From the NCBI RefSeq assembly GCF_023370775.1, contig NZ_JAMCCQ010000001.1, forward strand, positions 1,178,001-1,242,000: 64,000 bases of DNA, read 5' to 3'. The number at the start of each line of letters is the position of its first letter. The stretch's first letter is position 1. Shown here piece after piece: positions 53,840 to 63,121 of this stretch. Under the pieces are notes generated by a model, which saw nothing but the letters and a program-made list of their open reading frames with translations, made no database searches and was not told the DNA's origin. The stretch is from Marivita sp. GX14005 (lineage in GTDB: Bacteria; Pseudomonadota; Alphaproteobacteria; Rhodobacterales; Rhodobacteraceae). A program made the translations under genes and the position numbers.

Positions 53840-56500
53840 ATGAAAGACACCCCCAACGATATCGACCCGGTCGAATCCCAGGAATGGCAAGACGCGGTAG
53901 AGGACGTGATCCTTCGGGATGGCGCCGATCGCGCGCATTTTCTGCTCGACAAGGCGGTTCAGCAGGCGCGGGCGCATGGCGCCAAGCTGCCGTTCTCGGC
54001 GACTACACCCTATCAGAACACGATCGACCCCGATGACGAGGTCGAGATGCCCGGCGATACCGAGATGGAATGGCGCATCCGCACCATCAACCGCTGGAAC
54101 GCGATGGCGACGGTCGTCAAGCGGAACAAGGAAAGCAGCGAATATGGCGGGCATATCGCATCCTTCGCTTCTTCGGCCGCGCTTTACGATATCGGACTCA
54201 ACCATTTCTGGCGGTCGAAATCGGCGATCCATGGCGGCGATCTGGTGTTCTTTCAGGGCCATGTGATTCCGGGTATCTATGCGCGGTCCTTCATGGAGGG
54301 GCGGATCAGCGTCGATGAGCTCGAAAGCTTCCGCTCCGAAGTGGCCGGCGGCGGTCTGTCGTCTTATCCGCATCCGTGGCTGATGCCGGACTACTGGCAG
54401 TTCCCGACCGTGTCGATGGGGCTTGGCCCGCTCATGGCCATCTATCAGGCGCGTTTCATGAAATACCTGCACAATCGCGGGCTCATAGATATGGGCGACC
54501 GCAAGATTTGGTGTTTCCTTGGCGATGGCGAGATGGACGAGCCCGAAAGCCTCGGCGCGATCAACCTTGCCGCGCGCGAAGGGCTGGACAACCTGATCTT
54601 CGTCGTCAACTGCAACCTGCAGCGTCTTGACGGGCCGGTCCGGGGCAACTCCAAGATCGTCCAGGAGCTCGAAGGCACGTTCCGCGGCTCCGGCTGGGAT
54701 GTGATCAAACTGCTCTGGGGACGCGGCTGGGACGAGCTTCTGGAAAAGGACACCAGCGGCAAGCTGCGGCAGTTGATGGACGAAACCATCGACGGCGACT
54801 ACCAGACGTTCAAATCCAAGGACGGCGCCTATATCCGCAAGCATTTCTTCGGCAAATACCCCGAAACGGCGGCATTGGTCGAGGACTGGACGGACGATCA
54901 GATCTGGGCACTGCGACGCGGCGGGCACGATCCGAAGAAGGTCTATAATGCCTTCCTGCGTGCCACGAAGGCCGAGGGTCAGCCGACCTGCCTTCTGGTC
55001 AAGACGGTTAAGGGCTACGGCATGGGATCGGGCGGCGAGGGGATGAACACCTCTCACCAGCAGAAGAAACTGCAGCTCGATCAGCTCAAGGCGATGCGCG
55101 ACCGGTTCCAGATCCCGGTGACGGATGAGGAGCTGGAAAAGGACATTCCCTTCGTTACGCTCAACAATGCGCAAAAGGCGTATCTTGCAGATCGACGCAA
55201 GGATTTGGGCGGCGAGTTTCCGAAACGGGATTGGCGCGATGCACCCAAACTGGAAATCCCGGCGCTCGACAAGTTCAAGGGGCAGCTCGAGTCGACGGGC
55301 GATCGCGAGATCTCGACGACGATGGCTTTCGTCCGCATCCTGACGACACTTTTGCGCGACAAGCAGATCGGCAAGAACGTCGTTCCGATCGTGCCGGATG
55401 AAAGCCGCACGTTCGGGATGGAGGGATTGTTCCGGTCAGTGGGGATCTACAACCCGCTCGGGCAGCATTACACGCCCGAAGACCGCGAACAGATGATGTA
55501 TTACAAGGAATCCGAGAGCGGTCAGGTTCTGCAGGAGGGCATCAACGAAGCGGGCGCGATGGCGGACTGGATCGCGGCGGCGACGTCCTATTCCAATCAC
55601 GGCGTGCCGATGATCCCGTTCTACATCTACTATTCGATGTTCGGCTTTCAGCGGATCGGCGATCTGGCATGGGCGGCCGGGGACTCGCGTGCGCGCGGCT
55701 TTATGCTGGGCGGCACGGCGGGCCGCACGACGCTCAACGGCGAGGGTCTGCAGCACGAGGATGGACATAGCCACATTCTCGCCAGCACCATTCCCAACTG
55801 CATCACCTATGATCCGACCTTCAGCTATGAGGTGGCGGTCATCGTGCAGCACGGGCTCAAGCGGATGTATCAGGATCAGGACGATGTTTACTTCTACATC
55901 ACGCTGATGAACGAAAATTATCAGCATCCCGAGATGCCGATGGGGGCTGAGGAGGGGATCATCAAGGGTCTTTACCGCATGCGGAAGACCGATAAGCCTG
56001 GGAAAAAACATGTGAACCTTCTGGGCTCCGGAACGATCCTCATTCAGGCTTTGAAGGCTGCCGAGATGCTGAAAGAGGATTTCGGAGTGACAGCCGATAT
56101 CTGGTCCGCGACCTCGCTCAACGAACTGGCCCGCGAGGGACAGGATTGCGCACGGCACAACCGGCTCAATCCGCTCGGCGATGAGAAGGTGCCTTATGTT
56201 ACGCAGCAGCTCCAGGGGGCGACGGGACCGATCATCGCCGCAACCGACTACATGAAGAACTACGCCGAGCAGATCCGGGCCTTCGTACCGGGAAGGTTCA
56301 CGGTTCTTGGCACCGATGGTTTCGGACGGTCGGACAGCCGGGTGAACCTGCGCCGGTTCTTCGAGGTGGACGCCAATCACATCGCAGCGGCTGCGATGGT
56401 CGATCTCTATCGCGATGGTGCGGTGAATGAGAAAGACCTGAAGACGGCGCTCAAGAAATACGACATCGACGGCGAAAAGCCGAACCCGCGTCTGGTTTGA
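53840..56500 (+). CDS. aceE: pyruvate dehydrogenase E1 component, homodimeric type
   Basis: An 886-residue thiamine-diphosphate enzyme of the AceE type. The ThDP motif is near residue 230 (WCFLGDGEMDEPESLGAINLA with FVVNCNLQRLDGPVRGNSKI). EYGGHIASFASSA, KTVKGYGMG, RTFGMEGLFRSVGIYNP, GGTAGRTTLNGEGLQHEDGH and LGTDGFGRSDSR are all AceE hallmarks. It decarboxylates pyruvate and acetylates the E2 lipoyl group. Many alphaproteobacteria use a two-subunit E1 instead. It heads the aceE-aceF-lpdA operon. A longer in-frame start at 53735 lies in the promoter region and was not used. Confidence 0.96.
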   Translation: MKDTPNDIDPVESQEWQDAVEDVILRDGADRAHFLLDKAVQQARAHGAKLPFSATTPYQNTIDPDDEVEMPGDTEMEWRIRTINRWNAMATVVKRNKESSEYGGHIASFASSAALYDIGLNHFWRSKSAIHGGDLVFFQGHVIPGIYARSFMEGRISVDELESFRSEVAGGGLSSYPHPWLMPDYWQFPTVSMGLGPLMAIYQARFMKYLHNRGLIDMGDRKIWCFLGDGEMDEPESLGAINLAAREGLDNLIFVVNCNLQRLDGPVRGNSKIVQELEGTFRGSGWDVIKLLWGRGWDELLEKDTSGKLRQLMDETIDGDYQTFKSKDGAYIRKHFFGKYPETAALVEDWTDDQIWALRRGGHDPKKVYNAFLRATKAEGQPTCLLVKTVKGYGMGSGGEGMNTSHQQKKLQLDQLKAMRDRFQIPVTDEELEKDIPFVTLNNAQKAYLADRRKDLGGEFPKRDWRDAPKLEIPALDKFKGQLESTGDREISTTMAFVRILTTLLRDKQIGKNVVPIVPDESRTFGMEGLFRSVGIYNPLGQHYTPEDREQMMYYKESESGQVLQEGINEAGAMADWIAAATSYSNHGVPMIPFYIYYSMFGFQRIGDLAWAAGDSRARGFMLGGTAGRTTLNGEGLQHEDGHSHILASTIPNCITYDPTFSYEVAVIVQHGLKRMYQDQDDVYFYITLMNENYQHPEMPMGAEEGIIKGLYRMRKTDKPGKKHVNLLGSGTILIQALKAAEMLKEDFGVTADIWSATSLNELAREGQDCARHNRLNPLGDEKVPYVTQQLQGATGPIIAATDYMKNYAEQIRAFVPGRFTVLGTDGFGRSDSRVNLRRFFEVDANHIAAAAMVDLYRDGAVNEKDLKTALKKYDIDGEKPNPRLV

Positions 56501-56519
56501 GCGGGAGGAGAAAATAATT

Positions 56520-57788
56520 ATGACGACAGAAGTTAAAGTGCCCGATATCGGCGATTTCGACAATGTGCCGGTCGTGACCGTTCTGGTCAGTGTCGGCGAC
56601 AAGATCGCCGAGGAAGATCCGATCATCGAACTCGAATCGGACAAGGCGACGATGGAAGTGCCAAGCTCCGCTGCCGGAGTTGTGAAGGAGATCAAGGTTT
56701 CCGAAGGCGATACCGTGTCGGAAGGATCGCTGATCCTGATCGTTGAAGCCGACGGCGCGGATGATGCGCCGAAGGAAGAACCCAAGGCCGAAGCGCCCAA
56801 GCCGGAAGCGCCGAAGCAGGAGGCGCCCGCGGCTGCGGCAACGCCCGCTGCCGCTCCGGCGAAGATGGATGCAGGTTTTGGCAAGGTCCACGCGTCGCCA
56901 TCGGTGCGGGCCTATGCACGGCGCGTCGAGGTCGATCTGAACCAGGTGAACGGAACGGGCCGCAAGGGCCGCATCCTGCGCGAGGACGTGGAGAAGGCGC
57001 TGAAATCGCAGGTCGCTCCGGCAGCGGGCGGCGCGGCGGCGCAAGGCGGCATGGGTATTCCGCCGATCCCGGCGGTCGATTTCTCCAAGTTCGGCCCTGT
57101 CGAAAACGTCGAAATGCCCCGGATCAAGAAGATCTCCGGCCCGGCGCTGCACCGCTCATGGCTCAACATTCCGCATGTGACGCACAATGACGAAGCGGAT
57201 ATCACCGAGCTCGACAAGTATCGCAAGGAAATGGACACGATGGCCAAGGAAGAGGGCTACCGCGTCACGCTTCTGAGCTTTGTCATCAAGGCCTCGGTTT
57301 CCGCGCTCAAGCAACATTGGGAATTCAATTCGTCGATCCACCCCGATGGCGACAAGCTCATCAAGAAAGACTACTACAACATCGGTTTTGCAGCGGACAC
57401 GCCGAACGGGCTGATGGTGCCGGTCATCAAGGATGCCGATCGCAAGGGTCTTGTCGACATTTCCAAGGAACTGATGGAGCTGTCCAAGGCGGCACGTGAG
57501 GGCAATCTCAAGTCCGCCGACATGCAGGGCGCGACGTTTACCATCTCGTCGCTTGGCGGGATCGGGGGCACGAGCTTTACCCCCATCGTGAACGCGCCCG
57601 AAGTGGCGATCCTCGGCCTTACCCGCTCCAAGATGGCACCTGTCTGGAATGGCGAGGAGTTCGTGCCGCGCCTGATGCAGCCGCTGTCGCTGTCCTACGA
57701 TCACCGTGCCGTCGATGGTGCCTTGGCCGCGCGCTTCTGCGTGACGCTCAAGACGCTGCTTGGCGATATGCGCAAGTTGATGTGGTAA
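56520..57788 (+). CDS. aceF: dihydrolipoamide acetyltransferase E2 of pyruvate dehydrogenase
   Basis: A 422-residue E2 with a single lipoyl domain (lipoyl Lys in ESDKATMEVPSSAAG near residue 42), an Ala/Pro/Lys-rich linker, a peripheral-subunit-binding domain (VHASPSVRAYARRVEVDLNQV, GRKGRILREDVE), and a catalytic domain ending in SLSYDHRAVDGALAARF (His and Asp catalytic). Only one lipoyl domain is present, against three in E. coli. GGGAGGAG precedes the start. Confidence 0.95.
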   Translation: MTTEVKVPDIGDFDNVPVVTVLVSVGDKIAEEDPIIELESDKATMEVPSSAAGVVKEIKVSEGDTVSEGSLILIVEADGADDAPKEEPKAEAPKPEAPKQEAPAAAATPAAAPAKMDAGFGKVHASPSVRAYARRVEVDLNQVNGTGRKGRILREDVEKALKSQVAPAAGGAAAQGGMGIPPIPAVDFSKFGPVENVEMPRIKKISGPALHRSWLNIPHVTHNDEADITELDKYRKEMDTMAKEEGYRVTLLSFVIKASVSALKQHWEFNSSIHPDGDKLIKKDYYNIGFAADTPNGLMVPVIKDADRKGLVDISKELMELSKAAREGNLKSADMQGATFTISSLGGIGGTSFTPIVNAPEVAILGLTRSKMAPVWNGEEFVPRLMQPLSLSYDHRAVDGALAARFCVTLKTLLGDMRKLMW

Positions 57789-57801
57789 GGAGAGCGATCT
57801 G

Positions 57802-59586
57802 ATGGATATCAAGGTACCCGATATCGGGGATTTCAAAGACGTTCCCGTTGTCACCGTTCTTGTCAGTGTCGGCGATACGGTGGCCGAGGAAGACCCGTTG
57901 ATCGAGTTGGAGAGCGACAAGGCGACGATGGAAGTTCCGTCGCCCACCTCTGGGAAGATTACGGAAATCAAGGTCAAGGAAGGCGACAAGGTTTCCGAAG
58001 GCGATGTTATCATGGTGTTCGAAGGCGCGGCCGCAGAGGCCGAGACTGCCAACGATGCCGTGGGACAAGGCGGTGAGGTCAAGGGCGGCTATGGCGGTCG
58101 CGGTGCGCCGCCGCAGCACGATGCGCCCAAATCGGTCGAAGCCACAGGCGACGCGTCCGGCAAGGGCGACATTCACGCCGAAGTCGTCGTTCTGGGCTCC
58201 GGCCCCGGCGGCTATTCGGCGGCGTTCCGCGCGGCAGATCTGGGACAAAAGGTGGTTCTTATCGAACGCTACCCGTCGCTTGGCGGCGTGTGCCTGAACG
58301 TCGGCTGTATCCCGTCGAAGGCGCTCTTGCACGTTGCCAAGGTCATTACCGAGGCCGAGGAGATGGGGAGCCACGGGATTGCTTTTTCCAAGCCGAAGAT
58401 CGATCTTGACGAGTTGCGCAAGTTCAAGGACGGCGTGATCGGCCAGTTGACAGGCGGTCTGGGTGGTCTCGCGAAGGGGCGCAAGGTCGAGGTGGTTCAG
58501 GGCTACGGGCGCTTCACCGGGCCGAACATGATCGAGGTCGAGGGTGATGGTGGCAAGAAAACCGTCAGCTTCGATCAGTGCATCATCGCCGCCGGCTCGG
58601 AGCCTGTGAACCTGCCGTTCATTCCGCATGATGACGAGCGGGTGATCGACAGCACCGGCGCGCTGGAGCTCAAGGACATTCCCAAGCGCATGCTGATCCT
58701 GGGTGGCGGCATTATCGGGCTGGAAATGGCCTGTGTCTATGACGCGCTCGGGTCCAAGATCACGGTTGTCGAGTTGATGGATCAGATCATTCCGGGCGCC
58801 GACAAGGATATCGTCAAGCCGCTGCACAACCGGATCAAGGGGCGGTACGAGAATATCTTCCTCAAGACGAAGGTAACAGCGGTCGAGGCTCAGAAGAAAG
58901 GGCTCAAGGTCACCTTCGAGGATGACAAGGGCGAGAGCTTTACCGATACGTTCGACAAGGTTCTGGTCGCCGTGGGGCGCAAGCCGAACGGCAAGCTGAT
59001 CGACGCGGAAAAGGCCGGCGTGGCCGTGGACGAACGCGGCTTTATCGCCGTGGACAACCAGCAGCGCACGGGCGTTCCGCATATCTTCGCCATCGGCGAT
59101 GTCGTCGGGCAGCCGATGCTGGCGCATAAGGCCGTGCATGAAGGCAAGGTCGCGGCAGAGGTTTGTGCCGGTGAGAAGCGGTATTTCGACGCCAAGCTGA
59201 TCCCGTCTGTCGCGTACACCGATCCCGAAGTGGCGTGGTGCGGTCTGACCGAAACACAGGCCAAGGCAGATGGCGTCAAATATGAAAAGGGCGTGTTCCC
59301 CTGGGCCGCTTCCGGCAAGGCCTTGTCGAACGCGCGGAGCGAGGGGATCACCAAGCTCCTGTTCGATCCAGAGGACGACCGGATCATCGGCGCTTGTATC
59401 GTTGGCACCAACGCAGGCGATCTGATCTCCGAAGCGGCGCTCGCCATCGAGATGGGTGCGGATGCGGTCGATCTCGGCCACACGATCCATCCGCATCCGA
59501 CTTTGTCGGAAACGGTGAACTTCGCCGCCGAGATGTTCGAGGGAACGATTACGGACCTGATGCCGCCGAAGAAAAAGAAGAGCTAG
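57802..59586 (+). CDS. lpdA: dihydrolipoyl dehydrogenase E3 with N-terminal lipoyl domain
   Basis: A 594-residue flavoprotein. Residues 1-80 are a lipoyl domain almost identical to that of AceF (DKATMEVPSPTSG); a Gly-rich linker follows. From about residue 125 it is a pyridine nucleotide-disulfide oxidoreductase: VVVLGSGPGGYSAAFRAADL, the redox pair GGVCLNVGCIPSKALL, GGGIIGLEMA and the C-terminal HIHPH-like HTIHPHPTLSE with catalytic His-Glu. It reoxidises dihydrolipoamide. Lipoyl-E3 fusions occur in some proteobacteria. Confidence 0.95.
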   Translation: MDIKVPDIGDFKDVPVVTVLVSVGDTVAEEDPLIELESDKATMEVPSPTSGKITEIKVKEGDKVSEGDVIMVFEGAAAEAETANDAVGQGGEVKGGYGGRGAPPQHDAPKSVEATGDASGKGDIHAEVVVLGSGPGGYSAAFRAADLGQKVVLIERYPSLGGVCLNVGCIPSKALLHVAKVITEAEEMGSHGIAFSKPKIDLDELRKFKDGVIGQLTGGLGGLAKGRKVEVVQGYGRFTGPNMIEVEGDGGKKTVSFDQCIIAAGSEPVNLPFIPHDDERVIDSTGALELKDIPKRMLILGGGIIGLEMACVYDALGSKITVVELMDQIIPGADKDIVKPLHNRIKGRYENIFLKTKVTAVEAQKKGLKVTFEDDKGESFTDTFDKVLVAVGRKPNGKLIDAEKAGVAVDERGFIAVDNQQRTGVPHIFAIGDVVGQPMLAHKAVHEGKVAAEVCAGEKRYFDAKLIPSVAYTDPEVAWCGLTETQAKADGVKYEKGVFPWAASGKALSNARSEGITKLLFDPEDDRIIGACIVGTNAGDLISEAALAIEMGADAVDLGHTIHPHPTLSETVNFAAEMFEGTITDLMPPKKKKS

Positions 59587-59600
59587 GCAAAACAAAAAAG

Positions 59601-59623
59601 AAGGGGCCGAGGGGCCCCTTTTT
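59601..59623 (+). terminator. terminator of the pyruvate dehydrogenase operon
   Basis: Eight-bp stem AAGGGGCC/GGCCCCTT, loop GAGG, T-run to 59623. It lies 15 nt before the convergent chrR stop and may also serve that operon. Confidence 0.9.
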
Positions 59624-59637
59624 CGTGTCTATGGGGG

Positions 59638-60303
59638 TCAGATGCCCACGAAAGGTTGCGCGATGCGCGGCAGCAGCCCTTTGAACTTGAGCGGCGCATC
59701 CGTCACCGCGAGACAGATGCAATCTTCGGAAATATCGGCAACCGGGGTATGCTGCAGATCCTCGTGCGCGACTTCGATATCCCCGCGGCGGAAATATCCA
59801 TCCTCATCGTGAAACGCGCCTTGTAGAACAAGCGTCAGCTCAAGGCCGCTGTGTCCATGATCGGGAATTGCGGTGCCCGCAGGAATGTAAAGCAGCCGCG
59901 CCGTCGCTTCGGAACTGGTTGGCAGGACAGCCTGCCTGACGCCCATGCCGACAGGTCGCCATTTGATCGCGTCAAGCCCGCCCGGAACATAGTCTTCCAA
60001 CGGTTTCGGCAACCGTGCATCGCGCCGCTGCGCTGGCCTTTCAAGATGCGACATTCTCTCCGGCGCGGAATGGATCCTGTCGAGCACCGATTGCAAGCTG
60101 CTCTTGCCGATCGTTTCCACGCCGCAGCTGTCGAGAACCGCGCCGCCGAGCGCCTCATGGCTCTCTAGGTTGGCGCGGCACTCGTCGCATAGCGAAATGT
60201 GGGTCGCAACGGCGAGGCTCACCGCTTCGGCCAATGTGCCTGCGGAATAGGCCATGATCAGATCGTCGGTAAGGTGGTGATTGATAGTCATGTTCTTCAT
60301 CAT
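59638..60303 (-). CDS. chrR: ChrR-type zinc anti-sigma factor
   Basis: A 221-residue two-domain protein. The N-terminal anti-sigma domain binds zinc via HHLTDDLIMAY (His) and THISLCDECRAN (HxxxCxxC). The C-terminal cupin has PDHGHSGLELTLVLQGAFHDEDG and the metal His of VAHEDLQHTPVA. This is the layout of ChrR of Rhodobacter sphaeroides, which holds RpoE until singlet oxygen triggers release; the cupin is needed for that response. It overlaps rpoE by 4 nt. All metal ligands I can place are present. Confidence 0.93.
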   Translation of the reverse strand: MMKNMTINHHLTDDLIMAYSAGTLAEAVSLAVATHISLCDECRANLESHEALGGAVLDSCGVETIGKSSLQSVLDRIHSAPERMSHLERPAQRRDARLPKPLEDYVPGGLDAIKWRPVGMGVRQAVLPTSSEATARLLYIPAGTAIPDHGHSGLELTLVLQGAFHDEDGYFRRGDIEVAHEDLQHTPVADISEDCICLAVTDAPLKFKGLLPRIAQPFVGI

Positions 60304-60893
60304 TTCATTGCGTGGCGCAGCCTTTCGAGCGCCAACCTGATACGGGATTTGATCGTTCCCAGCGGCAATCCGGTCTGGTCCGCGATTTCGCTGTGGGACA
60401 GATCGCCGAAATAGGCTTTCTCGATCAGTTCACGTTGTTTCGGAGGAAGGTCGCGCAACGCTTGGGCCAACCTTTCGCTATCCTGTTGCAGTTCCAGAAT
60501 GTCGCTCTGGTCCGGCTCCGCCTCCGGCCCCCAGGGAAGGTCTTCGGGCTCGGGGCGTTTCTGCTTTCGCAGAATGTCGATCTTGCGATTCCGTGCGATC
60601 GTGAAGACCCATGTGGAGGGGTTGGCGCGGGACGCATCGTAAAGATGCGCCTTTTTCCAGACAGTCACGAGAACATCCTGCGCACATTCTTCGGCCAGCG
60701 CAGGGTCTAGCCCTGTCCGCATCAGAAACGCCTTCACACGAGGGGCGAAATATTCGAACACGCGAATAAAGGCCGCTTCATCGCGCAAATCCCGGATTGC
60801 GACGAAATCGTCCACCATCTGGTTGCGATCGTCCGGTGTTTCGGTCTTCAAGATCTTCGTTCCGCTCACGACTGCGAAGGAGGAGTCCCGCAT
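60300..60893 (-). CDS. rpoE: ECF sigma factor RpoE (ChrR-controlled, ECF11-like)
   Basis: An ECF sigma factor with region 2 (LRDEAAFIRVFEYFAPRVKAFL, AEECAQDVLVTVWKKAHLYDASRANPSTWVFTIARNRKIDILRKQ) and region 4 (LPPKQRELIEKAYFGDLSHSEIADQTGLPLGTIKSRIRLALERLR). The sequence is very like Rhodobacter RpoE, which directs the response to singlet oxygen. The start is unsure: ATG at 60893 (197 aa) is given; TTG at 60851 would give 183 aa, nearer the known length; ATGs at 60923, 60953 and 60956 are also in frame, the latter two at the expected transcription start. Autoregulation is suggested by the promoter at 60961-60990. Confidence 0.92.
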   Translation of the reverse strand: MRDSSFAVVSGTKILKTETPDDRNQMVDDFVAIRDLRDEAAFIRVFEYFAPRVKAFLMRTGLDPALAEECAQDVLVTVWKKAHLYDASRANPSTWVFTIARNRKIDILRKQKRPEPEDLPWGPEAEPDQSDILELQQDSERLAQALRDLPPKQRELIEKAYFGDLSHSEIADQTGLPLGTIKSRIRLALERLRHAMK

Positions 60894-60960
60894 TTTCAGA
60901 CCGATGGCAACGGGCTGCGGCATGAAATCCAGATTCTGAGCGGCATTTGACATCATATTG

Positions 60961-60990
60961 CTGTTACGAAAGGCTCGGAGTTTCGGATCA
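60961..60990 (-). promoter_or_regulatory. RpoE-type promoter of rpoE-chrR
   Basis: Minus strand: TGATCC at 60990-60985, 18-nt spacer, TAACAG at 60966-60961. As I recall, the Rhodobacter RpoE consensus is TGATCC-N18-TAAGA; spacing is exact and only the fourth base of the -10 differs strongly. Confidence 0.75.
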
Positions 60991-61012
60991 CCTGCCGAAA
61001 TTTTTTCTTTTC

Positions 61013-61042
61013 TCATCCGAACGATGCCGGGCTGCGTAAAAA
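61013..61042 (+). promoter_or_regulatory. RpoE-type promoter of the FAD-oxidoreductase operon
   Basis: TCATCC at 61013-61018, 18-nt spacer, TAAAAA at 61037-61042: two mismatches to TGATCC-N18-TAAGA with exact spacing. A start near 61049 leaves about 20 nt before the ATG at 61071. Confidence 0.6.
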
Positions 61043-61070
61043 CAAAAAAGACCAGAAGAGCGAGATCTGT

Positions 61071-62369
61071 ATGCCATTCGAAGCCCGTGCCGGCACCCCC
61101 CGGAAAATTGCCGTTGTCGGCGGAGGAATTTCAGGAATGGGCGCAGCCTATATGCTCGCCGAAGATAGCAACGTCACGCTTTTCGAGGCTGAACCCCGTC
61201 TCGGTGGCCATGCGCGCACGATCATCGCCGGGCGCAATGGGGATCAACCAGTCGATACCGGGTTCATCGTGTTCAATTATGCCAATTACCCGCATCTCGC
61301 CAAACTCTTTGCGGAGCTGGATGTGCCGGTCGTCAAAAGCAACATGAGCTTCGCGGCCAGCCTCGACAACGGGCGTATCGAATACGCGCTCGCGACGATG
61401 AAATCGATTTTCGCGCAAAAGCGCAATCTGGTGAACCCGAAGTTTCTCAGAATGCTGCGCGACATCACCCGGTTCAACAAGCGCGCGCTGGATGCCGCGA
61501 ATGACAGAACGCTCGACCTCGGCGCGTTTCTCGACAGGCTCGGCACCGGGCCGTGGTTCCGCGATTATTACCTGTCCCCCCTGACCGGAGCGATCTGGTC
61601 CACTCCAACCGAAAAGGTGATGGAGTTTCCCGCCCACGCGCTTGTGCGTTTCATGGAGAACCACGCGCTGCTTTCGTATTCCGGCCAGCATCAGTGGTAT
61701 ACGGTTCAGGGCGGTTCGGTCGAATATGTCGGCCGTCTGGAGGCGGCTTTGCGGCGGCGGGGCGTGTCACTGCGCATCGGCGCGCCGGTTGACGCGGTGC
61801 GGCGCAGTTCCGGTTTTGTCGAGGTCAAGGCCAGCGGCGGGGATTGGGAGGCATTCGACGAGATCATCTTTGCCACACATTCCGACGACACGCTGCGGCT
61901 CCTGTCGGATGCCTCCGCGCAAGAGCGCGCGGCGCTGGGCGCGATCAAGTATCAACCGAACCGCGTCGTACTTCATGCCGATGACAGCGTCATGCCGTCC
62001 CGCCGGATCTGCTGGTCCTCGTGGAACTATACCGAGGGTCCGACGAAGGAGATCAACACCATCGATCTGACCTATTGGATGAACAGCCTGCAGCCGATCC
62101 CGCAGGAGGATCCGCATTTCGTCACGCTCAACAGCACGCGGCCCATCCGCGAAGAGCTGATCTATGACGAATGTGTGCTGCGCCATCCCGTCTACGATCT
62201 TCCGGCGCTCGAAGCGCAGGAGACCGTGCGCGCGATGAACGGGGCGCAACGCACATGGTTCTGCGGCGCCTGGATGAAGAACGGCTTTCACGAGGACGGG
62301 CTGGGCAGCGCCGTCGATGTCGTGGAGGCGATGCACGCGCGCGATGCGACGGCGGCATCGGCGGCATGA
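61071..62369 (+). CDS. FAD-dependent amine-oxidase-fold oxidoreductase
   Basis: A 432-residue flavoprotein of the COG2907 type: KIAVVGGGISGMGAAYMLAE (FAD loop), GGHARTIIAGR, DTGFIVFNYANYPHL, GSVEYVGRLEAALRRRG, and a C-terminal FCGAWMKNGFHEDGLGSAVD. Genes of this type travel with DUF1365 and cyclopropane-fatty-acid-synthase-like genes in RpoE/ChrR regulons, where roles in membrane fatty acid modification under photo-oxidative stress have been shown in Rhodobacter. Divergent from rpoE; ATGA overlap with the DUF1365 gene. Confidence 0.9.
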   Translation: MPFEARAGTPRKIAVVGGGISGMGAAYMLAEDSNVTLFEAEPRLGGHARTIIAGRNGDQPVDTGFIVFNYANYPHLAKLFAELDVPVVKSNMSFAASLDNGRIEYALATMKSIFAQKRNLVNPKFLRMLRDITRFNKRALDAANDRTLDLGAFLDRLGTGPWFRDYYLSPLTGAIWSTPTEKVMEFPAHALVRFMENHALLSYSGQHQWYTVQGGSVEYVGRLEAALRRRGVSLRIGAPVDAVRRSSGFVEVKASGGDWEAFDEIIFATHSDDTLRLLSDASAQERAALGAIKYQPNRVVLHADDSVMPSRRICWSSWNYTEGPTKEINTIDLTYWMNSLQPIPQEDPHFVTLNSTRPIREELIYDECVLRHPVYDLPALEAQETVRAMNGAQRTWFCGAWMKNGFHEDGLGSAVDVVEAMHARDATAASAA

Positions 62370-63121
62370 GCCATGTCGATCATATCGCGGGGCACACCTA
62401 TCATGGCCGCAAGGGCGCTTTGGACAACGCGTTTCGGTATTCCATCGACTATGTTCTGCTGGACGCCGAGGCCGAGCCGAGAACGCCGCTTCTGTTCTCT
62501 CGCAACTCCGGCAATCTGAGCAGTTTGCAAGATCGCGATCATGGCGGTCCGCCGGGCGACGGGCGGGGTGCGATCTGGGCGCGCGAGGTGCTCGAAGCGC
62601 ATCAGGTGCGGGCAGGTGGGAAATTGCTGCTTCTTGCACAGCCGAGAATGCTCGGACATGTGTTCAACCCGGTGTCCTTCTGGCTGGCGCATGATGAGGC
62701 GAGCGAGCTGATCGCTGTTATCGCAGAGGTGACGAACACGTTCGGGGATCGTCATTCCTACCTATGCAGCAAGCCGGGCAATTCGCCGATCGGTCCTAGT
62801 GACCGGCTTTCGGCAACCAAGGTGTTCCACGTCTCGCCGTTTCAGCCAGTGGGCGGGGGCTATGAGTTCCGCTTCGACATCCGGCCGGACAGGATCGGGA
62901 TCTGGATCGATTATACCAGAGGCAAGGGCGGGCTCATCGCGACGTTGACGGGTCCGCGAAAGCCGATCACCAATGGCTCCATCCTGCGCGCGCTGCTGCG
63001 CCGCCCCTTCGGTTCCCGCCGCGTCCTTGCGCTTATTCATTGGCAGGCGCTGAAGCTGTGGTGGAAAGGCGCGCGGTATCGCGAACGGCCCGAACCGCCG
63101 GTCGAAGACGTCAGCCGGTAG
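62366..63121 (+). CDS. DUF1365 domain protein
   Basis: A 251-residue soluble protein: HTYHGRKGALDNAFRYSIDY, LLAQPRMLGHVFNPVSFWLA (family hallmark), EVTNTFGDRHSYL, KVFHVSPFQP and RHWQAL-like LIHWQALKLWWKGARYRERP. The family is uncharacterised, but its close link with the flavoprotein suggests lipid modification. It overlaps that gene by 4 nt and shares one base with the next start (TAGTG). Confidence 0.9.
   Translation: MSHVDHIAGHTYHGRKGALDNAFRYSIDYVLLDAEAEPRTPLLFSRNSGNLSSLQDRDHGGPPGDGRGAIWAREVLEAHQVRAGGKLLLLAQPRMLGHVFNPVSFWLAHDEASELIAVIAEVTNTFGDRHSYLCSKPGNSPIGPSDRLSATKVFHVSPFQPVGGGYEFRFDIRPDRIGIWIDYTRGKGGLIATLTGPRKPITNGSILRALLRRPFGSRRVLALIHWQALKLWWKGARYRERPEPPVEDVSR

Noticed and set aside
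57748-59595. 615-codon open frame antisense to lpdA
   Set aside because: It mirrors the codon structure of lpdA, has no family motifs, and the plus-strand gene is unmistakable.
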